NCBI GenBank assembly: GCA_030323885.1
Contig: CM059190.1
Span: forward strand, 103,705,856-103,769,855
Direction of reading: 5' to 3'
From: Branchipolynoe longqiensis
Taxonomy: Eukaryota > Annelida > Polychaeta > Phyllodocida > Polynoidae
DNA: 64,000 bases
The position numbers were made by a program, and so were the translations under genes. Below the pieces are notes generated by a model. That model was not told the DNA's origin. It saw only the letters and a program-made list of their open reading frames with translations, and searched no databases. Below are positions 1 to 11,046 of this stretch, in pieces. How positions within the stretch are numbered: the stretch's first letter is position 1; each line of letters opens with the position of its first letter.

Positions 1-1512
1 TGTGTCTCTGTGTGTGTTTGTGTGTGTGTCTCTGTGTGTGTCTGTGTGTGTGTCTGTGTCTGTGTGTGTCTCTGTGTGTGTCTGTGTGTGTGTCTGTGTG
101 TGTGACCCTGTGTCTATGTGTGTGTCTATGTTTGTGTCTGTGTGTGTCTCTGAGAGAGAGACACACAGACACTCTCCCTCCCTCTCTCCCTCACTGTGTC
201 TGTGTGTGTGTCTGTGTGTGTCTGTGTGTGTGTCTGTGCCTGTGTTACTCTGTGCCTCTGTGTGTGTATGTGTGTTTTTGTGCCTTTGTGTGTGTCTCTG
301 TGTGTGTCTCTGTGTGTGTCTGTGTGTGTGTGTCTCTGTGTGACACACACACATACACACACATAGACACACACACACAGACACACACATAGAGACACAG
401 AGACACACACACAGACACACATAAACACAGAGACACACACACAGAGACACACACACAGAGACACAGAGATACACACACACACGGACACACACAGAGACAC
501 ACATACACAGAGAGACACACACAGACACATACACAGACACACACATAGAGACACACAGAGACACACACACAGAGACACACACAGACACACACATATACAC
601 ACACAGAGACACACACACAGACACACACAGACACACACATGACACACACAGAGACACACACACAGAGACACACACACAGAGACACACACACAGAGACACA
701 GAGATACACACACGGACACACACAGAGACACACATACACAGACACACACACAGACACACACAGAGACAAAGAGACACACACAGAGACACAAGAGACACAC
801 ACACAGCCACATATACACACACAAAGACACACACATACACAGAGAGAGACACACACAGACACACACACAGACACACACATCAAGACAGAGACACACACAC
901 AGAGACACACACAGACACACACACATAGACACACACAGAGACACACACACACAGACATACATAGAGACACACACACACAGACACACATAGACACACACAC
1001 AGAGACACACAGAGACACACACACAGACACAGAGATACACACACACGGACACACACAGAGACACACATACACAGAGAGACACACACAGACACACACACAG
1101 ACACACACATAGAGACACACAGAGACACACACACAGAGACACACACAGACACACACATATACACACAGAGACACACAGAGACACACATACACACACATAG
1201 ACACACACAGAGACACACATACAGAGACACAGAGATACACACACGAACACACACATAGACACACATACACAGACACACACATAAACACACAGAGACAAAG
1301 AGACACACACAGAGACACACATACAGCCACATATACACACACAAAGACACACACATACACAGAGAGACACACACACAGACACACACAGACACACATAGAC
1401 ACAGAGACACACACACAGACACACAGAGACACACACATAGACACACACATAGACACACACAGAGACACACACATAGACACACACAGAGACACACACAGAG
1501 ACACACAGACAC
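1..1512. repeat. CA/TG-rich compound microsatellite
   Basis: A run of TG steps (to about 340) flips to CA steps and continues to 1512, interspersed with GAGACACACA words and recurrent higher-order blocks such as GAGATACACACACGGAC. Long cysteine/valine or histidine/threonine open frames across it are artefacts of the repeat. No gene is supported. Confidence 0.95.
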
Positions 1513-1547
1513 AGAGGACTTGGATCGCAAACGGCTGATCGCAAACG

Positions 1548-1755
1548 GCTGACCGCTCACACCTACCGTTTCTCGAACGGCCCGATTCGTTTTTCGAATC
1601 CCTTGCGATTCGAGTTTTAAGCCCTAAAACTGAGTTTTAAGTCGTGAATCGCATGGCTCTGGTGTGTGCGGGGGCCGCACACCTAACGACTAAAACCCAG
1701 TTTTACGTCGTAAACGGCCAGTTTTACGTCGTAAACGGGAGGTGTGCGCCAGCCA
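1548..1755. repeat. short inverted-repeat element
   Basis: The left end (GCTCACACCTACCGTTT) and the right end (AAACGGGAGGTGTGCG) are imperfect inverted copies about 200 bp apart. The interior carries GTAAACGG/TTTTACGTCGTAAACG words and a GTGTGCGGGGGCCGCACAC palindrome. The form is that of a MITE. Only one copy is visible, so mobility is inferred. Confidence 0.4.
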
Positions 1756-2012
1756 TAACTGTCCTTGTTTATATTGCCATAATAGATTATAGAGCACATA
1801 TATTGATATATATATAATCTGTGCTTGATTAGGCTGGAACACTAGATGACTAGAACAAGGCTCCTATACTCGTATACAAGCTTATACAGCATATTTTCGC
1901 ATATATATATGTTCAGTGTAATTTATTATGTAGATATAAGTAATGAAACCACCAACATGTATATTTCTGAAATAAGTCATCACCAAAACGAAACTACCAC
2001 TGCACAGACTCG

Positions 2013-2057
<45 letters not shown>

Positions 2058-2124
2058 TCTCTCTGTTTCTCGCCCCAAACCGCCTGCTCAGCTACTTTTA
2101 AACTACAGTATACCACCGTTAAAC
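1756..2124. other. AT-rich DNA with a (CT)n tract
   Basis: No gene is seen. It contains the word CATAATAGATTATAGAGCAC (1788-1807), which recurs near 17.88 kb and 20.0 kb in inverse orientation, and a (CT)n microsatellite at 2012-2052. Confidence 0.6.
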
Positions 2125-2398
2125 CAAGCTCGGTTAAACCAAACGATCGGTTAATCCAAACTTTTTTTGGCGGCCCAGCAAAATACTACCATTTAGCATA
2201 TAAAAAAGTTGGTTAAACCAAAGTCGGTTACTCCAAACTATCAGTTAATCCAAACAAAATTGTCAGACCCCAGGCCACTTCCGGTATGGTTAAACCAAAC
2301 TTTCAAGTAATCTCAGACTTTTTTATTATGAGAAATGGTAGTATTTTGCCGGGCCGCCGAAAAACGTTTCGATTGACCGATCATTTGGTTTCCATCAC
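2125..2398. repeat. inverted-repeat element with ~75-bp arms
   Basis: Arms at about 2125-2210 and 2318-2398 are reverse complements of each other. They share GGCGGCCCnGCAAAATACTA followed by CCATTT and an A/T tract, and outside that GATCGGTtAATcnAAAC. The centre holds GGTTAAACCAAA words. The structure is that of a foldback or MITE element. Confidence 0.55.
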
Positions 2399-2399
2399 T

Positions 2400-2880
2400 C
2401 TCTCCGCACTCTACTCACCCACCTCTCACTCTCCCCCACCCTCCCTCACCCTCCCTCACTCTCTCCCCTCTCTCTCATACCCCTTCCTTGTCTCCCCCAC
2501 CCTCCCCTAACCTCCCTCACCCTCCCTCACCCTCCCTCACCCTCCCTCACCCTCCTCTCACTCTCCCCCACCCTCCCTCACCCTCCCTCCCTCTCTCCCC
2601 TCTCTCTCATACCCCCTCCTTGTCTCCCCCACCCTCCCCTAACCTCCCTCACCCTCCCTCACCCTCCCTCACCCTCCCTCACCGTCCCTCACTCTCCCAC
2701 CTCTCCCCTATTGTCTCCCCCACCCTCCCCTACCCTCCCCCACCCGCCTTCACCCTCCCTCACTCTCTCCTCTCTCTGTCATACCATCTCCTTGTCTCCC
2801 CTCCCTCCCCTATCCCTTCTTACCACCGCTGTCTGTCCCTCTGTGTCCCTCCCCCTACTCTCCCCCCCCCCCCCACCCAC
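2400..2880. repeat. CCCTCCCTCA-type minisatellite
   Basis: Pyrimidine-rich DNA built on CCCTCCCTCA, interrupted by a recurrent block containing CTCTCATACCCC and CTTGTCTCCCCCACCCTCCC about every 150 bp. Open frames of serine, proline and leucine across it are repeat artefacts. Confidence 0.85.
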
Positions 2881-3090
2881 CCCCACCGGTTTCACCGTTC
2901 ATTGCCCATCAGTCCAATAGTCATACACGGCCTGCAGGCCAATCAAATGTCAACTGGACGCAAAAACCAAGCACGGTGTATTTGAGCAGATAAGACTGTG
3001 TACCCGTACCCACCTCACCCCGCCCCCCGCCTCACCCAGGCGCCTGCCTCACCCCCCACCTCAATCCCGCCTCTCATCACCTCACTCGCA

Positions 3091-3445
3091 CCGGGCGCGG
3101 TGGCCGAATCGGTAGAGCGCGGGCCTCGTGTGCGGAACGTCGGGAGTTGGCGTGTGCGGAAGGTGAGGAGTTCGGTTGCCGATCGAGTCAAACCAATGAC
3201 TTATCAAATTTATACTTGTCACTTCCCACCCGGACGCTCGGCATTAATAGGATAGGGCAAGGACTGGTTAGCTCAGTGTCAGGATAATGGGACTGAATGG
3301 GATATTGAGTCCTGGTGCCGGCGGCCTAATTTCCCAGTAGGGCAACACTATACAATCACCATGAGTGTGCACTGTCACAAGTTGGTACCCATCCTGATAT
3401 GAGCTTAGATGTTGCCTAGACGTAAAAAAACTCCAACAACCAACA
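3091..3445 (+). mobile_element. tRNA-derived SINE, family S1
   Basis: The head has a tRNA A-box-like GGTGGCCGAATCGGTAGAGC followed by a slightly duplicated B-box region (GGGAGTTnGn). The body then runs through AAACCAATGACTTAT, GGGCAAGGACTGGTTAGCTC and the family 3' end GATGTTGCC...CTCCAACAAC. It is a near full-length copy. This family recurs about 25 times in the window on both strands. An A box and B box mean an RNA polymerase III origin. Confidence 0.8.
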
Positions 3446-3828
3446 CCTCCCAGCCCACACAGACATGAAGCAAGCCAGTTATCATATATTACAATTTCCT
3501 TCTAAATCTGATTAAACGAATTCATTTCGTATTTTATTATGTTATTTAATATATTTATTTCTGTTGAGTCCACCTGACTATTGGGCGGATTCCCCAGCTA
3601 ACGTTCGATAGTGTAGACCAGGCTGCCAACGAACATAAAACAAGCAGGCCGTCCTAGATAACAGCAAGAATAACAAAAACAGCCGACACGAACCGCTCAC
3701 ATTTGAAGGCTCAAAGCCAGCAGGTATTAGTTTTTTTTTGTTCGCCCTGTTCTCCCGCTAGGGGGGGGGGGGTGTACTGCTACACTGCACGAGCCGGGGA
3801 CGCACTAAAGGGCGTCCCAGAATACACC

Positions 3829-4583
3829 GCTAGGGGGGGGGGAGGAGAAGGGGAGGGGGGCGGGAGGGGTGGAGTGGGGGAGGGGAGGGGGAGCGGGAGT
3901 GGGAGGGGTAGGGTGGGTGGGCGGTGTGATTGTGGATGTGCGGATGTGGCTGTTAGAGCAGGTGGGTGTGGGTGTGGGTGTGGGTGTTAGTATGGGTATT
4001 GGTGTGATTGTTGGTGTTGGTGTTGGTGTGAGTGTGAATGTGGGTATGGGTATTGGTGTGTGTGTGCGTGTGAGTGTTGGTGTGAGCATGGGTTTTGGTG
4101 TGATTATTAGTGTTGGTGTTGGTGTTGGTGTTGGTGTTGGTATTGGTGTGGGTGTGGGTGTGGGTGTGGGTGTGGGTGTGGGTGTGGGTGTGGGTGTTGA
4201 TGTTGATGTTGGTTTTGGTGTGGGTTTGACTTTTGGTGTGAGTGTTGATGTCGGTATGGGTGTGAGTGTCGGTGTGGGTTTGAGTTTTGGTGTGAGTGTT
4301 GGTGTGGGTGTGAGTTTTGGTGTGAGTGTTAGTGTGGGTGTGGGTGTTGGTGTGAGTGTTGGTGTGGGTTTGAGTTTTGGTGCGAGTGTTGATGTTGGTG
4401 TTGGTGTTGGTGTGAGTGTTGGTGTGGGTTTGAGTTTTGGTGTGAGTGTTGATGTTGGTGTTGGTGTTGGTGTGGTGTGGGTATTGGTGTGAGTGTGAGT
4501 GTCGGTCTGGGTTTGAGGTTTGGTGTGAGTGTTGGTGTGGGTGTGAGTGTTGGTGTGGGTGTGCGTTTTGGTGTGAGTATTGG
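3829..4583 (+). repeat. G-rich GTGTGG/GTGTTG array
   Basis: A G tract (3831-3930) passes into about 620 bp of GTGTGG, GTGTTG, GAGTGT and TTTTGG hexamer-like steps. Valine/glycine open frames through it are artefacts. The right edge abuts LINE coding sequence directly. Confidence 0.85.
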
Positions 4584-5573
4584 TGGCGTACTAGCCCCCC
4601 ACGCTCTTCTCCATCTTCCTATCAGCAATGCTCGACGAGGCTTTCCGAGGCATGGGGGATGGCATCTATGTACAGTCCAGAGAGAGCGCTGACATATTCA
4701 ATGTCGCACACTTCAGAGCGAAGACCAAGACTACTCGGATACTTGTGAGGGAGCTGCTATTCGCAGATGACAGTGCACTGGTTGCCCACTCTGCTGAAGA
4801 GATCCAGAAAATAGTGGATGCTTTCTCCCATGCATCAAAGAAGTTCGGCCTGAAGATTAACATCAAGAAGACGGAGGTGCTGTACCAACCCAACTCTACA
4901 AGAACCTGAGAGAAGGATATCATGGTTGACGGAAACAAGCTGAACTCTGTTCCGGAATTCATCTACCTCGGAAGCACTATATCAAGTGATGGACGCATTG
5001 ATGCTGAAATACAGAGGAGGATGGCCAAGGCTAGCGCATCTTTCGGCCGACTACGCCAGAGACTCTGGAACAACCACCATGTGTCCATGTGGGTCAAATG
5101 CAAGATCTACCGTCCAATCGTGCTATCCACCCTACTATACGGAGCCGAGGCCTGGACAGTGTACAGACAACAGGTGACAAAGTTGCATGCCTTCATGATG
5201 CGACATCTGCGCTCAATCATGAGGCTAACCTGGAAGGGCAAAGTGACAAATAAGGAAATACTCGAACGGACGGGGCTGCCCTCTATGGAAGATCTTCTGA
5301 TCAAAAAGAATCTCCGGTGGACTGGACACCTCATGAGGATGTCACCAGACAGGCTACCAAAGCAGATCCTCTACTCTCAACTGTCTTCTGGTTACAGAAA
5401 GAGAGGGTGCCCTCATCTCCGGTTCAAGGATACCATCAAGAGAAACCTGAAGCTGAGAGACATTAAGACCGACTCATGGACATCACTCTCACAGCAGAGA
5501 GCTAAATGGAGAGCGGCAGTCAAGTAATGAAAGCAGTTTTTGTCGCATCGCGACTGACAACATGATGATGATG
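4584..5573 (+). mobile_element. 5'-truncated non-LTR retrotransposon (RTE-like 3' end)
   Basis: The unit begins inside the reverse transcriptase at the conserved GxLAPTLFS region, includes the RT palm and the post-RT region, and ends after a short 3' UTR in a (GAT)n tail at about 5560-5573. Severe 5' truncation plus a short tandem-repeat tail is typical of LINE insertion; the clade assignment is inferred. A second copy of the same 3' end lies at 18246-18428. Confidence 0.8.
4595..5527 (+). pseudogene. LINE reverse transcriptase fragment (broken)
   Basis: This is the C-terminal third of a non-LTR endonuclease/reverse transcriptase, which copies its own RNA at a nicked chromosomal target. In one frame one reads PTLFSIFLSAMLDEAF, then the catalytic box FADDSA (residues 45-50 counted from the ATG at 4628; the D-D pair is intact), then the post-RT stretch IYLGSTISSDG, STLLYGAEAW and RWTGHLMRM typical of the family's thumb and C-terminal region. 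Two lesions are visible. The run of six C at 4595-4600 puts the upstream GGVLAP codons out of frame. A TGA at 4907-4909 interrupts an otherwise continuous frame that resumes at 4910 and ends with TAA at 5525-5527. Endonuclease and RT fingers are absent because the copy is truncated at the GTGTGG array. It is dead; no host function is implied. Confidence 0.85.
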
Positions 5574-5945
5574 AGTTAGTTGAGAACAATGACTCTGGCT
5601 GACTGTACAATAATAGCCTCCCATTGTTATTCACATTAGCCAAATTCTGGAGGCAAAAGGAGGTCCATAGTCAATCTTGTGCTCCCATGTGAGCAGCTCA
5701 AGTGGGGGTTTGCCATCTTACGCACAAACCCAGGATGACCAGGTCACTCATGACCGAGTAATGAGTAGAAAAGGCCGTCCAATAGTATATCCAGTAGCAC
5801 CTCTGAGCTGGGCGCTACCCATGTCTACAGATAAATAATATTGATAGAATATAGATACCTTATACACCACTTTATTATTTGAATTATTGGTGTATTGTTA
5901 CTATATTAGATCAAATACCACTTCCTCTATGTATGTGCAACCAGG
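5574..5945. other. unannotated stretch
   Basis: Moderately AT-rich, with no open frame, known repeat or RNA signal that I can recognise. Confidence 0.5.
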
Positions 5946-6329
5946 AAATATGGCCGAATTGGTAGAGCGCAGGCTTCCCGTGCAGAAGGTCGGGAGTTCG
6001 AAACCTGGCTGAGTCAAACCAATGACTTACAAAATTGATACTTGTCGCTATCTATCATGGTGTTCGGCATTAATAGGATAGGGCAAGCTTAGATTAGATT
6101 AGTATTCAATTATAGTAGCATTAATTATTATCATCAGATCAGCATTCGATTGGTTAGCTCGGTATCATGATAATGTGACTGAGTGGGAAATTGGATCATG
6201 ATGCTGATGGCCTGGTCTCCCAGTGGTGGGATGGCACTATAAAGTCACCATGAGTGCGCATTGTCACAAGTCGGTACCCATCTTGATATGACCTTAGATA
6301 TTGCCAGGATGTAAAACACCAACACATAA
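5946..6329 (+). mobile_element. S1 SINE, near full length
   Basis: The head ATGGCCGAATTGGTAGAGCG and the B box GGGAGTTCGAAACC are well preserved, followed by the S1 body and the 3' end GATATTGCCAGGATGTAAAAC. About 70 bp of AT-rich sequence (6088-6150) is inserted after GGGCAAG. Confidence 0.8.
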
Positions 6330-6483
6330 ACAAAACAAATCTATGTACGTGAAGCAGTGTGCAATGTTATAGTGTCACCCCCCTCCCCTCCCCACACAGA
6401 CACCCTCACCCTAGCATCGCCATGCGCCTGACCCTGAATAGTGGCTAGGTGCACACCGACATTGCCACCTCGGCAGCGCAATA

Positions 6484-6501
6484 TTCCCAGAGTGCATTGC
6501 G
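6484..6501 (+). promoter_or_regulatory. ZNF143/Staf-like site
   Basis: TTCCCAGAGTGCATTGCG fits the vertebrate-defined ZNF143 core (TTCCCAnnATGCAnyGCG) with one mismatch. It lies in a moderately GC-rich block (6440-6600) with no recognisable gene. Function is inferred from motif shape only. Confidence 0.25.
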
Positions 6502-6639
6502 ATACATCATCCGGCGCTCTCCGTTTGAAACCCGGAAGGTGTGTAATTCTAGAGTTGAGAGTTTCCGGAGGCCATTTAAGTCGCTGCAGTATCGAGCAGA
6601 AAATAAAATTACCAACGGAAGCTTGTCATCAGCAACCTC

Positions 6640-7440
6640 CCCCCTGCCCCTGCCTCTCCCCCCTCCCCCTCTGCCACCATCCTCCCCCCCCCCCCCCCCC
6701 CCCCCCCACCCGGTTAGAATCCGATGAGAGAAATAAAAAGTAAAAGTACTTCCATAGGAGAATTACTGTCACTGGTTTCTTTTTATCATATTGCTAATGT
6801 CTTTGTGTGGTAGTGGTGGTTGGTGGTGGGTGGTGGGTGGTTGGTGGGGGTGGTGTGGGGTGAGTGAGTGGAGGCTGTAGGGGTGTAACTGTAAGGGAAG
6901 GAGAAGCGGAAAGGGGTGGTGGGTAGGTTTATGTGGGTAGATGTAAGACTGGTGTATGGTGTTTGTGGGGTGGGGGTGGGGGGGGGGAGATGGGGGGGGG
7001 CCGGGTGATGGGGTGTAAGAGGGGGGATGGGAGGAGATTGTGGGGGTTGAGGATGGGGTTGGGGTGAGGGAATGTGTGATAGGGTGTGGGGGGGGGGGGA
7101 AGGGGATGGGAGGATGTGGTGTGGAGGTGGGGGAGGGGGAATGAGGAGTGTGTGGGTGTGTGGGTGTGTGGATGTGGGTGTGGGTGTGTGTGGGGGGGGG
7201 GGGGGGCTCCAGCAGGAAAGGAGAGGCGGGTGTACTGGAGGCATAATCCTGTATAATCCCACTTCGAATTCCTTGCCTTGTAAGAACCCCCACCCCCACC
7301 CCCACATACACACTCTCGCGTCGTTTCCCCTACTCCCACCACCCTCTACCCTCCCTTCCCCTCCTCTCCCCACCCCCTCTCCCCTCTCCCTAACCCCTCC
7401 CTCCCTCCCTCCCTCCCTCCATCCCTCTTTCCCCTCCCTC
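6640..7440. repeat. poly-C, G-rich and C-rich low-complexity tracts
   Basis: A C tract at 6686-6709, G/T-rich DNA at 6800-7210 (GGGGTG and GTGTGGG steps) and C-rich CCCTCC steps at 7285-7440. All open frames here are proline- or glycine-rich repeat artefacts. Confidence 0.8.
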
Positions 7441-7626
7441 CAGCTCCTCCAGCCCCGCCCGCCGCCCGCCTCTCATCATCCGTCGGCCCGGCGCAGGCGC
7501 CGCCGGGGAAAATTGGGAATGCACCGACTGACCGCGTCGGGCCGCCGGGAGACCCGATCGGGCAGAAAATGAGCCGGCGCGGGGCGTGGTGGGAAGGGGG
7601 GCGGGGTGTGTGATGGTGGCGGCCGC

Positions 7627-7660
<34 letters not shown>

Positions 7661-7990
7661 TTGGGGCCTGATGGAAGCGAGGCTGGGCCCGGGCGGGAGG
7701 GAGACCCTCCTGCTGCCGCTGGTATCGCCGCCATTGCCGCCGCTGCTTCCGCTGCTTCTGCTGCGACGGGACCCGGGAAAGGCTGTCAGGACCGAGAGCG
7801 GAAGGGCGGGCTGGCGGGCGGTCGGGGGCTAGACGGCCGGGCTTCCCGCCGCCCTCCGCCCGTCGCCCGGCGTGCCCCGTCCTGAGCTGCTCCCTGCCCG
7901 CCCGGGAACCTTCGCCCGGTGCCTCCCCGGGACCCACCCGTGAAGCCTCCCCGCCCGGCCCCGCGCCGCCTTCCCGCCGTGTTTCCAACA
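7441..7990. promoter_or_regulatory. CpG-island-like block with (GGC)n
   Basis: The sequence shifts to dense CpG (GCCGCCGGGG, CGGGCGGG, GGCGCGGGG) with a (GGC)n run at 7630-7660. This looks like an animal CpG-island promoter or 5' exon. Both strands are open because TA dinucleotides are scarce, so frame length is not evidence. The neatest small frame is 7671-7832 (+), 53 codons starting MEARLGPGG with a leucine-rich core ending LLPLLLLRR, resembling a signal peptide. No homologue is recognised. No TATA box or clear splice donor was found. Confidence 0.35.
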
Positions 7991-8139
7991 CCATACAATT
8001 TCAAAGGCGGGTTAATTCTGATATCCTTAATACATACAGTGCCACCCCGTCGTCAGCGACTCCTGTCTACGGCGAACTCCTGCCATATAGTGAACAATCT
8101 GTCAATGTACAGAACTATTTTTGTCTCACTTGACTGCCC

Positions 8140-8330
8140 CCGCCCTTGCTCCAAAGTTAGCCATTGTTCATCGAAGTTACTCCAGACCAACTAATCAATG
8201 TTAATCCAAGAAAATTAATGTGAAAATTCAAGATATCAAAGTTATTCCAGACTAATTAATCTAATATATTTATCTAAAAGAATAATGATAGTAAAATTCA
8301 AGCGTCATTGGACTATGCAACTTTAAGTCA
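8140..8330 (+). mobile_element. family C inverted-repeat element, 3' fragment
   Basis: It matches the right half of family C (full copies at 17416-17769, 27170-27523 and 52603-52948): AAAGTTAnnCCAGACTAA, TATATTTATCTAAAA and the end TGGACTATGCAACTTTAA. Confidence 0.55.
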
Positions 8331-8799
8331 GGACCACATTGGTCTGAATGCAGAGTTGTCCGTTATAGACAGATACCACTATAAAGATGGGAGGATTATT
8401 GGGGTTATTTATCATTTCTTTATGTAGGTCAGGGGATAGATACTTACACAATATGGGTATTGCCCGTTCCGCTGGTTCCTAAGGAAGGACTGAGGCTATG
8501 ATGACCCAGCATGCCAGCTTACGTAGTGGAAGGTTGTGGGGAGATGGTGCCTACGCCATAATACATAAAGTGGTATTTTATCGCACGTAAAATATTTGCC
8601 AGGAGGAATTTTATTGCATTCTACATTTGAAACAAATGTATGGCCAGAACCTTACGAAGTTTGGTCAGCAGGAGGCGTGTGATTATAGGGCTGATGAGTT
8701 TAAAGTATACGGTCGATAGTTACCGATAGGGCTTGGAGTAGCACCAAGCTTGATCTTCCGCAGTCTAAGTTGTCGGTCATACTCACAGCGTGTCTTTAA
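8331..8799. other. unannotated stretch
   Basis: No gene, repeat family or RNA feature recognised. Confidence 0.5.
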
Positions 8800-8948
8800 T
8801 GAGGGACCAGTAGAACTCGGAACATATGTATCGCGTGCGTTTTTGGTTCGACTCGGCCAGGTATTGATCCCATGACATGCCACAATTGAATCCGGGCACC
8901 CATTCCTATGTAGCCATCCTGTCTGGTGTTAGATATTCCGTTTCCGGG
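8800..8948 (-). mobile_element. tRNA-like SINE head, family S3
   Basis: On the minus strand it reads GATGGCTACATAGGAATGGG ... CATGGGATCAATACCTGG, an A-box/B-box spacing like a tRNA. A second copy at 10276-10415 shares about 130 bp. Confidence 0.5.
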
Positions 8949-9345
8949 CCCGACCCCCGGAAGTTATGTACATTTCCGGCGACATCGATCTAGGTACATT
9001 TCACCCCCGACGACGCATTTCCGGTCATTATAGCAAGCGCACGTGAAATAACAATAACCCAACTGAAATATACTGCACTGACAACACAAATTGACACACA
9101 TTGACACAAATTGACACAAACTACATTTGTCTATTGCACAGTGATTAATACAAGCACATATAAATTAGACCCATTTGTATGAAACATTAATGACCTAAGT
9201 GAATGATCGCTATGACAGCAGAGAGTGAGATAAATTATCAATACTCGCAGGTTGATTAATTCACCAATAACGGGCACATTTAATTCGACCATTTCCATTA
9301 AATCAATAGCCTAGTTTTGTACTGCAACCATTTCCTGCCTCTCAA
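8949..9345. other. unannotated AT-rich stretch
   Basis: It contains a short GC-rich patch with TTTCCGG words (8939-9030) and three close repeats of TTGACACA (9085-9120). No coding sequence is seen. Confidence 0.5.
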
Positions 9346-9681
9346 AAGTAAAGCATGTTTTATTTTTAACGACGCCTCCAGAGCACATTGATTTTTATCA
9401 TCGGCTATTGGACGTCAAGCATAGGGTCATTCTGACATATTTCTTTGGGGGAAACCCACTGCCGCCACATAGGCTACTGTTTCCGATAAGCAGCAAGGGG
9501 TCTTTTATATGCACTTTCCCACAGACAGGACAGGACAGTACATACCACAGCCTTTGATGAACCAGTTGTGGACCACTGGTTGGAAGGGAAATAGCTCAAG
9601 CTGCAAATGGATCCACTGAGCAGGATTCATAGGATAACCGACCTTCACAGCTGGACACTCTACCGCCTGAGCTACGTCCCG
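9346..9681 (-). mobile_element. tRNA-derived SINE, family S2, full length
   Basis: The minus strand begins GGGACGTAGCTCAGGCGGTA with an A box, then the body containing TATAAAAGACCCCTTGCTGC, GGCTATTGGACGTCAAGC inverse words and the 3' end of T-rich sequence. A second full copy is at 24411-24742 and a fragment is at 22117-22254. I recognise this layout as a SINE type common in mollusc genomes (from memory, not checked). Confidence 0.75.
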
Positions 9682-9739
9682 CTTCCTGCCTACCATTCCA
9701 AATATATTTAGGGCCATAACTGGGGTTTTGTCTTTTACC

Positions 9740-9960
9740 AACCTCAAAGGTCATATCAGAGCAGCTATCAAACTTTTGTTGAATTTAGACTCTATTATAA
9801 TCTACATTACTATAGTTTGAAATAACTTTCATATAAAATGACTAATTTGGGAAATATTTTATGCTCAATTAATTGTTGGCATGCTTGTTAAAACTCTGAT
9901 CTTATAGGCTTCAGCTGTAAGTGGTTCTATTATAATTTATATTGATCTAGTACTAGTAGT
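9740..9960 (-). mobile_element. family C fragment (diverged)
   Basis: Words such as TATAATCTACATTACT, AGTTTGAAATAACTTTCAT and GGCATGCTTGTTA align with the inverse of family C. Both termini are lost. Confidence 0.35.
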
Positions 9961-10057
9961 AGTAGTAGATCTATGCCCTCATATGTAGCAACAAATACTT
10001 AATAAGTCCACCAGTACTTAAGTTGGATATTTAGGTTTATTTAAAAAAAAATTGTTT

Positions 10058-10276
10058 GGGTACATTAGTTGATTAAATTTCAGTCGCAGACGACTGGTCT
10101 TCTTCATTCCACTGCTCCTTGCCCTGTCCTAGTAATTCCGAGCATCTGGCTAGGTAGCGACAAGTATCAATTTTTAAGTCATTGGTTTGACTCGACCAGG
10201 ATCCGAACCCACGATCCCATAATCTACCAACACGGGAGACGGACGCTATAACTCATTCGGCCATCTCGTCTGGTCA
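10058..10276 (-). mobile_element. S1-related SINE, subfamily S1b
   Basis: The minus strand has the head GAGATGGCCGAATGAGTTAT, the B box GGGTTCGGATCCTGG, the S1 body to GGGCAAGGAGC, then a different 3' end containing GACTGAAATTTAATCAACTA. The same alternative tail is present at 15168-15402, which supports a distinct subfamily. Confidence 0.65.
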
Positions 10277-10415
10277 TGAACTCTGAACACATGTATCATG
10301 TGCGTTTTTGGTTCGACTTGGCCAGGGATTGATCCCATGATGTGGCGCAATTGAATCCGTGTACCCATTCCTTTGTAGCCATCCTGTCTGGTGTTAGATA
10401 TTTCGTTCAAATCTA
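10276..10415 (-). mobile_element. S3 tRNA-like SINE head, second copy
   Basis: Collinear with 8800-8948, including TGCGTTTTTGGTTCGACT and GCCATCCTGTCTGGTGTTAG on the plus strand. It abuts the S1b copy directly, so S3 may be a composite unit with it. Confidence 0.5.
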
Positions 10416-10494
10416 GTTTTGATATTAAAATGTTGATGGTTTCAAAGGACTATGCAACTTTAAGATACAGCAAATAGTCATACAATGAATATAA

Positions 10495-11046
10495 AGCCGT
10501 GTTTACACGGGTGAGTTAAAACGCTTCATATAAAACCACTTGCCTAGATCGATTTACATTTGCCGTGTAAACACGACACTGTGGCGTTTTAGGGCTGAAT
10601 CGATTCATATTAATCGGTAGATGTAAACCACCTTGCCAGGTAGTATAGATGAAGCGATCTAGCCTAGGCGCTTCACAGGCATGCGCAGTCGAGACCTTAG
10701 TTTGTTGACTTTCCGGTCGATCAAAAGTGCATATTATAGAATTTAGTCTATGAAACTGCTAGCTGTGCACAGATATTTTTTTCATCATTTATTTTTAGGG
10801 TTTCACTGCCCAGCAGAAGTTTTGACCGTTCCAAACCAATACGATTCAGTCCATACAGATCTAGGTAGAACCCACTCTCTACTGCCGACGTTGACTAACC
10901 GAAACTGGCGCTGGTTCGTATGGACTTGCTCATGCGCAGATATCGATTACCGCCTTCAAACTCAGTCCATGTAAACGCGCCACTACATCGCTTCATATAA
11001 ATCGATTTGCCTAATTCGCTTCACAATTGTCCATGTAAACACGGCT
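10495..11046. mobile_element. family A inverted-repeat element (MITE-like), copy 1
   Basis: It begins AGCCGTGTTTACACGGG and ends CATGTAAACACGGCT, inverse copies of each other. Sub-terminal motifs repeat internally (GCCGTGTAAACACGAC, CTTCATATAAA, TGCCTAGATCG). The core at about 10680-10975 is shared with copy 3 (43730-44356), including TTTGACCGTTCCAAACCAAT. There is no transposase frame, so it is non-autonomous. Superfamily unassigned; target duplication unclear (flanks are AT-rich). Confidence 0.7.

Noticed and set aside
126..1544. 472-codon minus-strand open frame (and overlapping frames)
   Set aside because: Pure CA/TG repeat translated as Val/Cys/Ser; no non-repeat protein sequence.
3091..3170. 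Functional tRNA gene
   Set aside because: A and B boxes are present, but no cloverleaf with an intact acceptor stem forms; the sequence continues as an SINE.
3869..4492. 207-codon Gly/Val frame
   Set aside because: GTGTGG repeat artefact.
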